A DNA stretch of 64,000 bases from an uncultured Eubacteriales bacterium (GTDB lineage Bacteria; Bacillota; Clostridia; Oscillospirales; Oscillospiraceae), in NCBI GenBank assembly GCA_900317905.1, contig ONIN01000002.1:62001-126000 (forward strand). The letters are read 5' to 3'. The notes under the pieces were generated by a model. The model ran no database searches. It saw nothing but the letters and a program-made list of their open reading frames with translations, and had not been told where the DNA came from. Shown here one piece after another: positions 9,428 through 17,827 of the stretch. Numbering within the stretch: the stretch's first letter is position 1; each line of letters begins with the position of its first letter. A program made the position numbers and the translations under genes.

Positions 9428-10687
9428 TTGGATATTACCTTTACCACCCTAGGCGCGCTGCTGGGTCTGGCAGTCGCCATCGTTCTGATCATCAAGCAGG
9501 TCCATCCGGCATACAGCCTGATCCTCGGCGCCCTCATCGGCGGTCTGGTGGGCGGCGGCGGTCTCAGCGGGACGGTCTCCACCATGGTCTCCGGCGCCGG
9601 CTCCATGATGAGCAGCGTGCTGCGCATTCTCACCAGCGGCATTCTCGCCGGCGCCCTGATCAAAACCGGTTCCGCGGAAAAGATCGCCGAGACCATCGTC
9701 TCCAAACTGGGTGAAAAGCGGGCCGTTGCCGCCATCAGCATCGCCACCATGATCATCTGCGCCGTGGGCGTGTTCATCGACATTTCCGTCATCACCGTGG
9801 CGCCTATCGCCCTTGCAATCGGCAACAAGGCCGGGCTCTCCAAGCCGGGCGTGCTGCTGGCCATGATCGGCGGCGGCAAGGCGGGCAACATCATCTCCCC
9901 CAACCCCAACACCATCGCCGCCAGTGAGGCCTTCAGCGTGGATCTCACCAGCCTGATGATGAAGAACATCATACCCGCCATCTGCGCCCTCATCGTCACC
10001 ATCCTCGTGGCGGGGCTGCTGGCCAAAAAGCAGCAGGCCGAGCGCATCACAGAGGCGGACGCGGAGTCCTCCGGCCAGAAGCAGCTGCCCGGCTTCCTTT
10101 CCGCCATCCTCGGCCCGCTGGTGGTCATCATCCTGTTGGGTCTGCGCCCCATCGCCGGGATCGCCATCGATCCGCTGATCGCGCTGCCGGTGGGCGGCCT
10201 CGTCACCATTCTGGTCACCGGCCAGATCAAAAACACCATCCCTTACATGGAGTTCGGCCTGAGCAAGGTCATCGGCGTGTCCATCCTGCTGATCGGCACC
10301 GGCACCGTCGCCGGGATCATCAAGGCCTCCAACCTGCAGACGGATGTGATCCATCTGCTGGACGCCATGCATATGCCCGCCTTCGTTCTGGCGCCGCTCA
10401 GCGGCATTCTCATGGCCGGCGCCACCGCCAGCACCACCGCAGGCGCCACGGTCGCCAGCCAGACCTTCTCCGGCGCCCTGCTGGAGGCCGGCGTGCCCGC
10501 TCTGAGCGCGGCAGCCATGATCCACGCGGGCTCCACCGTCATCGACTCCCTGCCCCACGGCTCGTTCTTCCACGCCACCGGCGGTGCGGTGAACATGGCC
10601 ATCAAAAACCGCATGCGTCTGATCCCCTACGAAGCACTGATCGGTCTTGTGAGCACCATTGTGGCAGTGATCGTCTATCTGGTATAA
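9428..10687 (+). CDS. GntP-family gluconate/glycerate permease
   Basis: 419 residues with about 12 hydrophobic segments and GntP-family stretches (IGGGKAGNIISPNPNTIAAS; AGSTVIDSLPHGSFFHATGG). These are proton-coupled carriers for gluconate-like hydroxy acids. Next to glycerate kinase the likely substrate is glycerate. I chose the TTG at 9428: it begins the typical N-terminus, sits eight bases after GAGAGG and leaves 20 bases from the kinase; no ATG fits. A strong terminator follows. Confidence 0.9.
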   Translation: MDITFTTLGALLGLAVAIVLIIKQVHPAYSLILGALIGGLVGGGGLSGTVSTMVSGAGSMMSSVLRILTSGILAGALIKTGSAEKIAETIVSKLGEKRAVAAISIATMIICAVGVFIDISVITVAPIALAIGNKAGLSKPGVLLAMIGGGKAGNIISPNPNTIAASEAFSVDLTSLMMKNIIPAICALIVTILVAGLLAKKQQAERITEADAESSGQKQLPGFLSAILGPLVVIILLGLRPIAGIAIDPLIALPVGGLVTILVTGQIKNTIPYMEFGLSKVIGVSILLIGTGTVAGIIKASNLQTDVIHLLDAMHMPAFVLAPLSGILMAGATASTTAGATVASQTFSGALLEAGVPALSAAAMIHAGSTVIDSLPHGSFFHATGGAVNMAIKNRMRLIPYEALIGLVSTIVAVIVYLV

Positions 10688-10780
10688 ATCCCCTTCCGTT
10701 CCCAAACAGAATCCGGTGACCGCAGGGTTCTGGAAATGGTATTCGGACATCAAGCAAAGCATTACAGAGCAGAGAAATGA

Positions 10781-10826
10781 AATCCGAACCTGGTGCCGAA
10801 CGGCAGCAGGTTCGGATTATTTTGTT
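10781..10826 (+). terminator. Terminator of the glycerate operon
   Basis: An 11-bp stem (AATCCGAACCT with AGGTTCGGATT, 10781-10818) is followed by ATTTTGTTT. Confidence 0.85.
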
Positions 10827-10940
10827 TAACGAAAACTCCCGGCATTGCCGGAGCGGTTTTCTCTCGTTCGAATAGATGACCGGTCTGCCGTCGGTTTTGC
10901 ATCTGCAACGGGGTATTTGCCGCAGGGAGAGGATCCCTCC

Positions 10941-10969
10941 TTTTCATTTTCCTCTCTGCGTGGTACAAT
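10941..10969 (+). promoter_or_regulatory. Promoter of the M42 peptidase gene
   Basis: TTTTCA (10941-10946), a 17-base spacer and TACAAT (10964-10969). Transcription from here would produce a leader of about 200 nt containing six hairpins. Confidence 0.5.
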
Positions 10970-10983
10970 AACTCTGTCATCAC

Positions 10984-11123
10984 CACAGCGTTCGCTGTGC
11001 AGCACAAAGCAATGCTTTGTGTAAGGCTACAATGCAAATTGCGGATGATGCCGTTACAACGGTGTATTCAAATTGCTTTTTTTCGCGCAATTTGGCAGGC
11101 AAATGCCTGCCCCCGCTTTGCGG
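10984..11123 (+). promoter_or_regulatory. Leader with six consecutive short hairpins
   Basis: Six short inverted repeats follow each other in 140 nt: 10984-10999, 11003-11021, 11051-11062, 11069-11094, 11094-11111 and 11113-11123. Most have perfect 4-9 bp stems and tiny loops. I do not recognise a known riboswitch or T-box. The run may be a leader RNA or a small palindromic repeat element. Confidence 0.5.
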
Positions 11124-11175
11124 AGGTGAATACTTCGTTATGGCACTATTCCGCCAGAACAAAGGAGAAGGAACC

Positions 11176-12207
11176 ATGGTATTTGATGCAAAAGGCTGTC
11201 TCAGCCTGTTTGAGCGCCTCCTCGCGGCCGACAGCACCACCGGTCAGTATGAGGCCGTGCAGAAGGTGGTCACCGACCTGCTGGACGAATGGGGCGTGGC
11301 CTACGATCTTGTGCATAAGGGCGGCGTCATCGCCCGTCTCGGCGAGGGCGGCGACCCCGTCGCTGTCACGGCGCATCTGGATGATATCGGTCTCATGGTC
11401 CGCCATGTGAACGCCGACGGCACGCTGAACGTCTGCCCCGTGGGCGGACTCTATCCGTTTTACTGCGTGGGCGAAAATGTGCGCGTGTACACCCGCGACG
11501 GCAAGGTCTTCACCGGCTCCGTCTGCCGCACGCCCAACTCCATCCACGTCACGGAGGAGGAGCTGCGCGATACGCCGGGGGATTTTCGCAAGAACGTCTG
11601 CGTCGTGCTGGACGAGGCGGTTTCCTCAGCGGAGGAGACCCGCGCCATCGGCATCGACACCGGGGACATCATCGCGCTGGAGCCGCGCTTTCATTTCTCA
11701 AACGGCTACATCAAGAGCCGCTTCGTGGACGACAAGGCCAGTGCCGCCGTCCTGCTGCAGGTGCTCCGGGAGCTCTCCAAGTGCAACTGTCCGCCGCAGC
11801 GGAAGGTCTACTTCTACTTCGCCGTTTATGAGGAGATCGGCCACGGCACCACCGTCCTGCCCGCGGACGTGAAGGATATGATCGCGGTGGACATCGCGCC
11901 CACCGGGCCGGAGCAGAACTCCGACGAGCGCAAGGTCTCCATCTTCTCCAAGGATTCGCGTTTCCCGTATCACTGGGGGCTCACGAACGAGCTGCGCCAG
12001 GCGGCCATCGAAGCCGGTGTCGACTACGTGATGGACATCTTTACCCCGCACTATGGCACGGATTGTGACGGCAGCATCCTCGCCGGTCATGATATCCGCC
12101 ACGCGGCCATCGGCCCCGGCACCCTGAACAGCCACGGCTATGAGCGCACCCATATCGACGGGCTGAAAAACACCTACGATCTGCTGATGGCCTATCTCAA
12201 CCGATAA
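11176..12207 (+). CDS. M42-family metallo-aminopeptidase
   Basis: 343 residues, FrvX/YsdC-type dinuclear-metal aminopeptidase acting in the cytoplasm. Metal- and base-bearing motifs are present in order: TAHLDDIG (His/Asp), RFVDDKASA (bridging Asp), VYEEIGHG (catalytic Glu plus ligand), AVDIAPTG (Asp) and NSHGYERTH (final His). ATG at 11176 has AAAGGAGAAG six bases upstream; the open frame from 11017 crosses the hairpin leader and is not a better start. It is monocistronic between its leader and a strong terminator. M42 members were once called cellulases or glucanases, but the conserved motifs support a peptidase. Confidence 0.92.
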   Translation: MVFDAKGCLSLFERLLAADSTTGQYEAVQKVVTDLLDEWGVAYDLVHKGGVIARLGEGGDPVAVTAHLDDIGLMVRHVNADGTLNVCPVGGLYPFYCVGENVRVYTRDGKVFTGSVCRTPNSIHVTEEELRDTPGDFRKNVCVVLDEAVSSAEETRAIGIDTGDIIALEPRFHFSNGYIKSRFVDDKASAAVLLQVLRELSKCNCPPQRKVYFYFAVYEEIGHGTTVLPADVKDMIAVDIAPTGPEQNSDERKVSIFSKDSRFPYHWGLTNELRQAAIEAGVDYVMDIFTPHYGTDCDGSILAGHDIRHAAIGPGTLNSHGYERTHIDGLKNTYDLLMAYLNR

Positions 12208-12252
12208 TCGATAGTCTCTTGTTTTGTTAACCCAATTCTTCATTGGAAACAC

Positions 12253-12301
12253 CCCGGTGGCCGAAGGGCCTCAGAAACGCTATTACTCCATTGCCACCGG
12301 G
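12253..12301 (+). other. Long inverted repeat after the M42 gene
   Basis: CCCGGTGGC (12253-12261) pairs perfectly with GCCACCGGG (12293-12301) around a 31-base loop. It has no T-run, so it is an RNA structure or repeat rather than a clear terminator. Confidence 0.45.
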
Positions 12302-12340
12302 AGCAAAAATGATTCGAATGATTCTCTTTTTGACATGAGA

Positions 12341-12374
12341 AAGCCCTGAATCCACTGAGATTCAGGGCTTTTCT
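12341..12374. terminator. Bidirectional terminator
   Basis: A perfect 12-bp stem (AAGCCCTGAATC with GATTCAGGGCTT, 12341-12370) has TTCTTTT on the plus side and TTTCTC on the minus side. It separates the M42 gene from the converging sugar cluster. Confidence 0.85.
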
Positions 12375-12394
12375 TTTATTCTGTTTTTACTTGA

Positions 12395-13063
12395 TCAGAT
12401 TTTCAGCGTCAGGTTCTCGCCATAGATACCGACAAAAGCGCCTTTTTCCTTCTGGGGAGAATCCGGGTGGCAGGTCATCCACTTGTTGCGCATCCAGAGC
12501 AGCTTTTCCTCTCCGGGGGCTGCGGTGTTCACGGAGGGCAGCGCGGCGTTGGTGCCCTGTTCCAGCACCACCAGGCAGCGGAACCCCGTCTCCGCGATCC
12601 GGCAGGGGGCGAAGTGCAGCACCATGGGGAAAATCTCCACCAGCACGTTCTCCGGCAGATAGAAGCCCACCACGTCGGCGCTGTTCAGTTTGCCGTCGTC
12701 CAGCTGCTCGGGCAGTGCCAGCAACAGCACCAGACCGGTGGTGGTGAAGTTGATCTCGCTGCACTTATGATATTCCATGGCATTGAGCTTGAAGCCGTTG
12801 CCGTTGCAGTAGCCGGCCTGAATCGGCATCTCGCCAAAGGCGCAGCGCTGCAGGCCGGGCATGAGATCCACCGCCTCCAGCGCGGGCAGGGAGGCCACAT
12901 AGCTGTTTCCCGCTTCCGGGATCGGCGTTGCCGCTAGGGCATCAGACAGCTGTGCGGTATCCGCGCTCAGCACACGGCCATAGCGGCGGAACTCCGGATC
13001 CAGCACACTGAAAAGCGGAAGCCCCGGATTTTTTTCGCGGAGCATGGTCAAAACTTCGTTCAT
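12395..13063 (-). CDS. DUF4867 family protein
   Basis: 222 residues that I assign to DUF4867, a soluble family of about 200-220 residues probably with a cupin-like fold. No signal peptide or membrane segment is visible. Recognisable parts are PGLPLFSVLDPEFRRYGRVL near the N-terminus and GMPIQAGYCNG-like, EYHKCSEINF and MRNKWMTCHPDS stretches. The start at 13063 overlaps the ROK stop by 4 nt (ATGA) and has GGAGG upstream, so it is co-translated with the repressor. I recall DUF4867 genes beside sugar-isomerase and sulfoquinovose-type clusters, which would fit here. The biochemical role is unknown. Confidence 0.75.
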   Translation of the reverse strand: MNEVLTMLREKNPGLPLFSVLDPEFRRYGRVLSADTAQLSDALAATPIPEAGNSYVASLPALEAVDLMPGLQRCAFGEMPIQAGYCNGNGFKLNAMEYHKCSEINFTTTGLVLLLALPEQLDDGKLNSADVVGFYLPENVLVEIFPMVLHFAPCRIAETGFRCLVVLEQGTNAALPSVNTAAPGEEKLLWMRNKWMTCHPDSPQKEKGAFVGIYGENLTLKI

Positions 13064-14283
13064 TCCTGTATTCCTCCGTTGTCCATAAAGTCCTGTACTG
13101 CCAGCAGGCACGCGGCCTTGTCCTCCAGCTGGAGGTTGTAGCGGCTTTTCCCGATCTCGACTTCGTGCCGCATATCCACGCCCTCCCGGAGTTCACTGCT
13201 GAGCCGGGAGAGGTAGTACGCATCTTCAAACAGACTGCCATACAGGATGATCTTTCCCGGATCTACCAGATAGATCAGCGCCTTGATGGCCATGCCCAAG
13301 GCCTGAATTGCCTGGTCCACAATGGCCGAGGCGCCCGCGTCCCCGTTGCTGGCAGCGGTGAGCACATCGAACACAGTCAGCGACGATGCGTCCCGATCCT
13401 GAAACATCTGCCAGAGCAGAGGCGTTTTTTCCGGCGAGAGCATGGCGATGGCCTCCTCCTGCATGGCGCCCGGGGAAGCGATGGTCTCCAGACAGCCGCT
13501 TTTGCCGCAGTGGCAGGGCTTGCCGCCCCGGCGGATCACCGGAATGTGTCCCACCTCCGCACACTGGGCGGTCACACCGTGCCAGATCTTCCCCTCGATG
13601 GAGAGGGCAGCGCCGATGCCGTGGCCGCAGCGCAGAAAGAACTGGGAGCCCTCGTTCTCGTCCCGGGAGAGGAACATCTGCGCCGCCAGCAGTGAGCGCA
13701 CGTTGTTCTCCATCACGCAATGGAAACCGGTCAGCGTTTCAAACAGCTCGCACAGCGGGTAGTCCGTCTCGGCAAGCGCGCCGAAGGAATTGCGCACCAT
13801 GCGCCCGTCGGCGGAGGTGATGCCGCGGACCGCGATGCCCAGCCCGATCACCATCTCCCGCGGGATGTCGTATTCCTCCATCAGCGCAAACAGGTGCCGG
13901 GAGAGCTGCTTCGCCGTCTCCTCCGCCGGGGCATTGGCCTCCAGGGGAAACTCCCGGGCGAAGATCACGGTGCCGTCCAGCCAGGTGCCGGACAGAATAG
14001 CCTGCTGCAGATTGATCAGGATGCCCAGACCGCAGGCTTTTTGGGCGTTGATGTCGATCAGGATCTCCCGCCGCCCCGCGTTGCCGCTGGTGAGCGCCTC
14101 CCCCTCGGACAGCAGTCCGTCGCTGATCATCTCGGCGACGATTTTCGTGATCGCCCCTGGGGTCAGATTCATATTTTCCGCCAGCCGCTTGCGCGACATG
14201 GCGCCTTTTTCGTGCAGCGCGCGAAGCGCAACGCTCCGGTTGGTGCGCTTGACACTCATCAGGTTGTCGCCCTTGTAGGACAT
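13060..14283 (-). CDS. ROK-family transcriptional repressor
   Basis: 407 residues: a winged helix-turn-helix (about 10-75; GAMSRKRLAENMNLTPGAIT) fused to a ROK sugar-kinase-like domain. The zinc-binding signature CHCGKSGCLET is intact. This is the NagC/XylR layout, in which binding of a sugar relieves repression. It is the middle gene of EamA-ROK-DUF4867 and probably controls the isomerase/transketolase cluster. ATG at 14283 has AAGGAGCG upstream. Confidence 0.92.
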   Translation of the reverse strand: MSYKGDNLMSVKRTNRSVALRALHEKGAMSRKRLAENMNLTPGAITKIVAEMISDGLLSEGEALTSGNAGRREILIDINAQKACGLGILINLQQAILSGTWLDGTVIFAREFPLEANAPAEETAKQLSRHLFALMEEYDIPREMVIGLGIAVRGITSADGRMVRNSFGALAETDYPLCELFETLTGFHCVMENNVRSLLAAQMFLSRDENEGSQFFLRCGHGIGAALSIEGKIWHGVTAQCAEVGHIPVIRRGGKPCHCGKSGCLETIASPGAMQEEAIAMLSPEKTPLLWQMFQDRDASSLTVFDVLTAASNGDAGASAIVDQAIQALGMAIKALIYLVDPGKIILYGSLFEDAYYLSRLSSELREGVDMRHEVEIGKSRYNLQLEDKAACLLAVQDFMDNGGIQE

Positions 14284-14335
14284 ACTCGCTCCTTTTCCGC
14301 GTTACCTTTCTATCATGAAACCGATTCCCGGTCCG

Positions 14336-15244
14336 TCAAGTGTTCATCTGCTTGTGGTGATTGATTCGGCCGCGCTGCAGGATCACAGCCGCGCCTGCCA
14401 GCACGATCAGGATCCCCAGCAACTTTTTCGAGCTCAGCTCCTCATTCAGGAAGAACACGCCGATGAAGCAGCTGAGCACCGGCATCAGCAGCAGGTACAG
14501 CTTGACCAGCCAGACTTCAAAATGCTTCAAATTCCGATAATAGAAGAAATAAATACCCGTCTGGGCAAGACCGCCCAGCACCACCAGCGCCCAGAAGCCC
14601 TTGCCCATGGCCGCCGGGAGGTGAAAATCACCGACGAACGCTGCGCTGCCGGCAAACAGGATCAGAACCACGGCGTTGTTGTAGTAGGAGATCATATCCG
14701 CGTCCTCGTGATATTTCTCCTGGGCGGCCTTGATGATGAAGGCATTGGCGCTCACGCAGGCGGCGGACAGCAGGAAGTAAAGATCCGTCATATGCAGCGT
14801 CATGCCGCCGAAGTCCACGCCCAGCACCAGCAGAACGCCGAAGAGCATGATCACGGTGCCCAGCCAGTCGGAGACGTACAGCTTCTTGTGGTACAAAACC
14901 ACCGTGGCCAGGTTCACCATGAGCACATCCGTCTTCAGCAGCGCGGTGCCGGTGCTCAAAGAGCCCCCGGCATACCCGAGGTTGGCAAACAGATCCAGCA
15001 GAAAACCGAACACGCCGATCACGATCAGGATCAGCACCGCCTTCCCCTGATGGAACAGGCGGCTGAAATTTTTGTCCGCCAGCAGCTGGATCGTCAGGAA
15101 TACCAGCGCCGCCGTGCGCAGCAGAAAGCCTGCCAGCAGCGGCGAGCCGGTTGCATCCACCACGATCTTGCTGATTGCATAATAAATCGACCAGGAGATC
15201 ACCATCCCGGCCACCATCAGAGTATACTTCAGATTTTCCTTCAT
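14336..15244 (-). CDS. EamA-family (DMT) transporter
   Basis: 302 residues with ten hydrophobic segments forming two EamA repeats (about 5-145 and 155-295), the standard drug/metabolite-transporter layout. It lies between the alcohol dehydrogenase and the ROK regulator. If the cluster degrades sulfoquinovose, it could import the sugar or export the C2 sulfonate product; the direction cannot be read from sequence. It is separated from the upstream gene by a terminator, so its expression may be partly independent. Confidence 0.88.
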   Translation of the reverse strand: MKENLKYTLMVAGMVISWSIYYAISKIVVDATGSPLLAGFLLRTAALVFLTIQLLADKNFSRLFHQGKAVLILIVIGVFGFLLDLFANLGYAGGSLSTGTALLKTDVLMVNLATVVLYHKKLYVSDWLGTVIMLFGVLLVLGVDFGGMTLHMTDLYFLLSAACVSANAFIIKAAQEKYHEDADMISYYNNAVVLILFAGSAAFVGDFHLPAAMGKGFWALVVLGGLAQTGIYFFYYRNLKHFEVWLVKLYLLLMPVLSCFIGVFFLNEELSSKKLLGILIVLAGAAVILQRGRINHHKQMNT

Positions 15245-15273
15245 CGCTGTTTTGTCCTTCAGGTATTGCCTTG

Positions 15274-15305
15274 CAAAAGATCCCCACCCCGAGGGAGTGG
15301 GGATC
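15274..15305 (-). terminator. Terminator inside the sugar cluster
   Basis: GATCCCCAC (15279-15287) pairs with GTGGGGATC (15297-15305) and is followed on the minus strand by TTTTGC. It would reduce read-through from the dehydrogenase into EamA/ROK/DUF4867. Confidence 0.8.
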
Positions 15306-15325
15306 TTATATCTGTTTTTGATGTG

Positions 15326-16423
15326 TTACGCGAGCTTTTCGAACATCGCGCGCAGGGCCTTCTCGTCCATTTTCACGGGGTTGTTTGCCATGAGGCCGTG
15401 CACGGCGCAGTCATGGGCCAGCTTGTTGAGATCCACCTCACCCAGATCGCTCAGGCGGCTGCGGAGACCCGCAAGCTGCTTGAGATGCTGGATCTTCTGC
15501 GCCAGCTCCTCCGTGCCGGAGAGTCCAACGCGGCGGCACAGCAGCTCCAGCCGCTCATCGGCGTTGATGCGCACGAAACTGTCCAGGGTGAAGGCGCAGG
15601 CCTCACCGTGGGGAAGATGATAATCCTCGCTCAGCGGATAGCTGCAGGCATGGCAGGCCGCCGTCTTGGGCAGTGCGAAGCTCAGGCCGCCCAGCAGAGA
15701 GGCGTAGGCCATATTGGTACGAGCTTCCATGTTGGAGCCGTCGGTGTAGGCCGTCTCCAGATTGGCAAGGATCATGCGGACCGCCTCGATCGCCATCAAA
15801 TCGGAGATGGGCTGGTGGTTCTTGCTCCAGTAGCCCTCCAGGGCGTGGGCCATGGCGTCCAGGCCGGTGTTCATGGTGGTGCGCGGCGGGACCGTGCTGC
15901 TGAGCACCGGATCCACGATGGCCACCTTCGGCATGAAGACGGGGTTGTTGATGGTGCGCTTTTCCGTATCGTGACTGATGACGGAGACCTGCGTCACCTC
16001 GCTGCCGGTGCCAGCAGTGGTGGGAACGGCGATGATGGTCAGCCGCTGGGCCGGGAAGGGTTTTTCCCCGCGATAGTACTCCAGTGCTTCCCCGTCGCCC
16101 AGGGCGATGGCCGCGGCGAATTTCGCCGTGTCGATGGAACTGCCGCCGCCGATGCCGATCACGGCGTCCGCCTTGGTCTCGCGGGCGAGACGGGTGGTCT
16201 CGATCACGCCGGAAAGCTGCGGGTTCTGCTCGACTTCCCCAAACACCGCCGCGATGCGGCTGTCCTTTTCCTGCATGGCCTTCGCCGTTGGAGCGAAGTG
16301 CTTGCCGCAGGCGATCACACAGCGCTGGAGACCCAGCTCATCGAGGATCTCGCCGAGCTTCTCAAACGTACCCGCGCCGAAATAGATCTTGACCGGCTGG
16401 GAATAGACAAAATCAAGCGCCAT
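15326..16423 (-). CDS. Iron-type alcohol dehydrogenase, sulfoacetaldehyde reductase candidate
   Basis: 365 residues, group III metal-dependent alcohol dehydrogenase: a Rossmann-like N-domain with GIGGGSSIDTAKF and PTTAGTGSEVT, then metal-ligand stretches GLDAMAHALEGY and HLPHGEACAF. The family reduces small aldehydes with NAD(P)H. In this operon, after transketolase and an RpiB-like isomerase, I infer the substrate could be sulfoacetaldehyde, giving isethionate; that is not shown by sequence alone. The chosen start at 16423 overlaps the isomerase gene by 11 nt with GAGG upstream, so the genes are coupled. Confidence 0.88.
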   Translation of the reverse strand: MALDFVYSQPVKIYFGAGTFEKLGEILDELGLQRCVIACGKHFAPTAKAMQEKDSRIAAVFGEVEQNPQLSGVIETTRLARETKADAVIGIGGGSSIDTAKFAAAIALGDGEALEYYRGEKPFPAQRLTIIAVPTTAGTGSEVTQVSVISHDTEKRTINNPVFMPKVAIVDPVLSSTVPPRTTMNTGLDAMAHALEGYWSKNHQPISDLMAIEAVRMILANLETAYTDGSNMEARTNMAYASLLGGLSFALPKTAACHACSYPLSEDYHLPHGEACAFTLDSFVRINADERLELLCRRVGLSGTEELAQKIQHLKQLAGLRSRLSDLGEVDLNKLAHDCAVHGLMANNPVKMDEKALRAMFEKLA

Positions 16424-16889
16424 AAATGTTATCCTCGATCTCACGGACCTTGGCAGCGAACTTGTGCATGTTCTCGGCGCGCCAATCCTCCAGATCCTGG
16501 CACCATTCGGTGTTCAGGAAGGTCTTGACCATCTCAACGGCCATCTCGGGGCCGACGATCCAGCCGCCCATGCAGAGGATGTTGGCGTTGTTGATGGCGC
16601 GGGCCATCTTGGCGGAGTACACGCCCTCGCAGGCCACGGCGGAGACGCCCTTGTACTTGTTGGAGACGACGCACATGCCGGCGCCGGTGCCGCAGATCAG
16701 GATCGCCTTTTCATAGGTGCCGTTCTGCACCAGCGGGGCGACCTCGCTGGCCACCTGATAGTAGGGGCGCACCTGCTCCAGATCGGTGGTGCCCAGATCG
16801 TCAAATTCGATGCCGGACTCGGTCAGCCAGGCCTTGATGGCTTCCTTCACGGAGAAGCCGGACTTATCGCTTCCGATGGCAATTTTCAT
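16413..16889 (-). CDS. RpiB/LacAB-family isomerase with altered active site
   Basis: 158 residues, similar in length and fold to ribose-5-phosphate isomerase B. The catalytic cysteine is kept (ILICGTGAGM, Cys66), as is Asp8. The residues that E. coli RpiB uses to open the ring and hold phosphate are changed: His10 is Lys9, His99 is Ile99, and the C-terminal arginine pair is not obvious. The substrate is therefore unlikely to be ordinary ribose 5-phosphate. In the sulfo-transketolase pathway a homologous enzyme (SqwI) interconverts 4-deoxy-4-sulfoerythrose and its ketose. The ATG at 16889 is preferred because AAGGAG is 7 bases upstream; the ATG at 16895 would be 1 base away. Confidence 0.85.
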   Translation of the reverse strand: MKIAIGSDKSGFSVKEAIKAWLTESGIEFDDLGTTDLEQVRPYYQVASEVAPLVQNGTYEKAILICGTGAGMCVVSNKYKGVSAVACEGVYSAKMARAINNANILCMGGWIVGPEMAVEMVKTFLNTEWCQDLEDWRAENMHKFAAKVREIEDNIYGA

Positions 16890-16900
16890 TTTCATTCTCC

Positions 16901-17824
16901 TTACTTCAGGCTCAGCGCCTTCTTGGCAGAGGCAACGATGTTTTCAACGGTCATACCCATGACCTCACGCAGGTAGGGCAGCTTGCCCACCTCACCGAAG
17001 CGGTCCTCCACGCCCACGGCGCAGACGGGGATCTTCTCGGCAGCCAGGGCCTCGAGCACGGCGGACTGCAGACCGCCGATGACGTTGTGGTTCTCCACGG
17101 TCAGCACGGCGCCGGTCTTGCGGGCGGAGGCGATGACAGTCTCTTTGTCGATGGGCTTGATGGTGTGGATGTTGATGACCTCGGCGTCGATGCCTTCCTC
17201 TGCCAGAAGCTTGGAGGCCTCGACCACGTCGGCGGTCAGCATGCCGCTGACGAAGATGGTCAGATCCTTGCCCTCTTTGAGGGTGTCGGCCTTGAAGAGA
17301 TCAAACTTGTAATCCTCGCCGAAGACCACCGGCAGCTGCTTGCGGAACATGCGCACATAGACCGGGCCGTCGTAATCGTTCAGCACGGGCATGGCAGCGC
17401 GCAGCTGCACCTCGTCCACGGGCTCGAAGATCACCATGCCGGGGATGGAGCGAATGACGCCCATGTCCTCCATGCTCATGTGGGTGCCGCCGTTGAGCTC
17501 GGCAGAGATGCCGGGGTCGGTGCCGACGATCTTCACGTTGCGCTTGGCATAGGAGATCGAAATGGCGATCTGATCGCAGATGCGGCGGGTGGCGAAGGGC
17601 GTGAAGCTCTCGATCCAGGGCTTGAAGCCGTAGCTGCTGAGGCCCGCAGCGATGGACGCCATGTTCTGCTCGGCAACGCCGCAGTCAAACATCTGGTCCG
17701 GGAACTGCTGGTACAGCTTGATGGTGCCGCTGGCCTTGCTCAGGTCGGCGTCCAGCACACAGACGTGCTTATCTTTTTCCATCATTTCCGCGAGGCACGC
17801 GGCATAAACAGCTCTCATTTCCAT
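16901..17824 (-). CDS. Transketolase, C-terminal subunit
   Basis: 307 residues covering the pyrimidine-binding and C-terminal domains of a split transketolase. Recognisable stretches are CGVAEQNMASIAAGLSSYG (with the cofactor-activating glutamate) and TVENHNVIGGLQSAV. It pairs with the upstream N-terminal subunit, whose stop lies 3 bases before this start; GGGGAGGAC precedes the ATG. The two form a TPP-dependent two-carbon transferase. Given the neighbours it may act on 6-deoxy-6-sulfofructose instead of, or besides, pentose phosphates. Confidence 0.93.
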   Translation of the reverse strand: MEMRAVYAACLAEMMEKDKHVCVLDADLSKASGTIKLYQQFPDQMFDCGVAEQNMASIAAGLSSYGFKPWIESFTPFATRRICDQIAISISYAKRNVKIVGTDPGISAELNGGTHMSMEDMGVIRSIPGMVIFEPVDEVQLRAAMPVLNDYDGPVYVRMFRKQLPVVFGEDYKFDLFKADTLKEGKDLTIFVSGMLTADVVEASKLLAEEGIDAEVINIHTIKPIDKETVIASARKTGAVLTVENHNVIGGLQSAVLEALAAEKIPVCAVGVEDRFGEVGKLPYLREVMGMTVENIVASAKKALSLK

Positions 17825-17827
17825 GGA

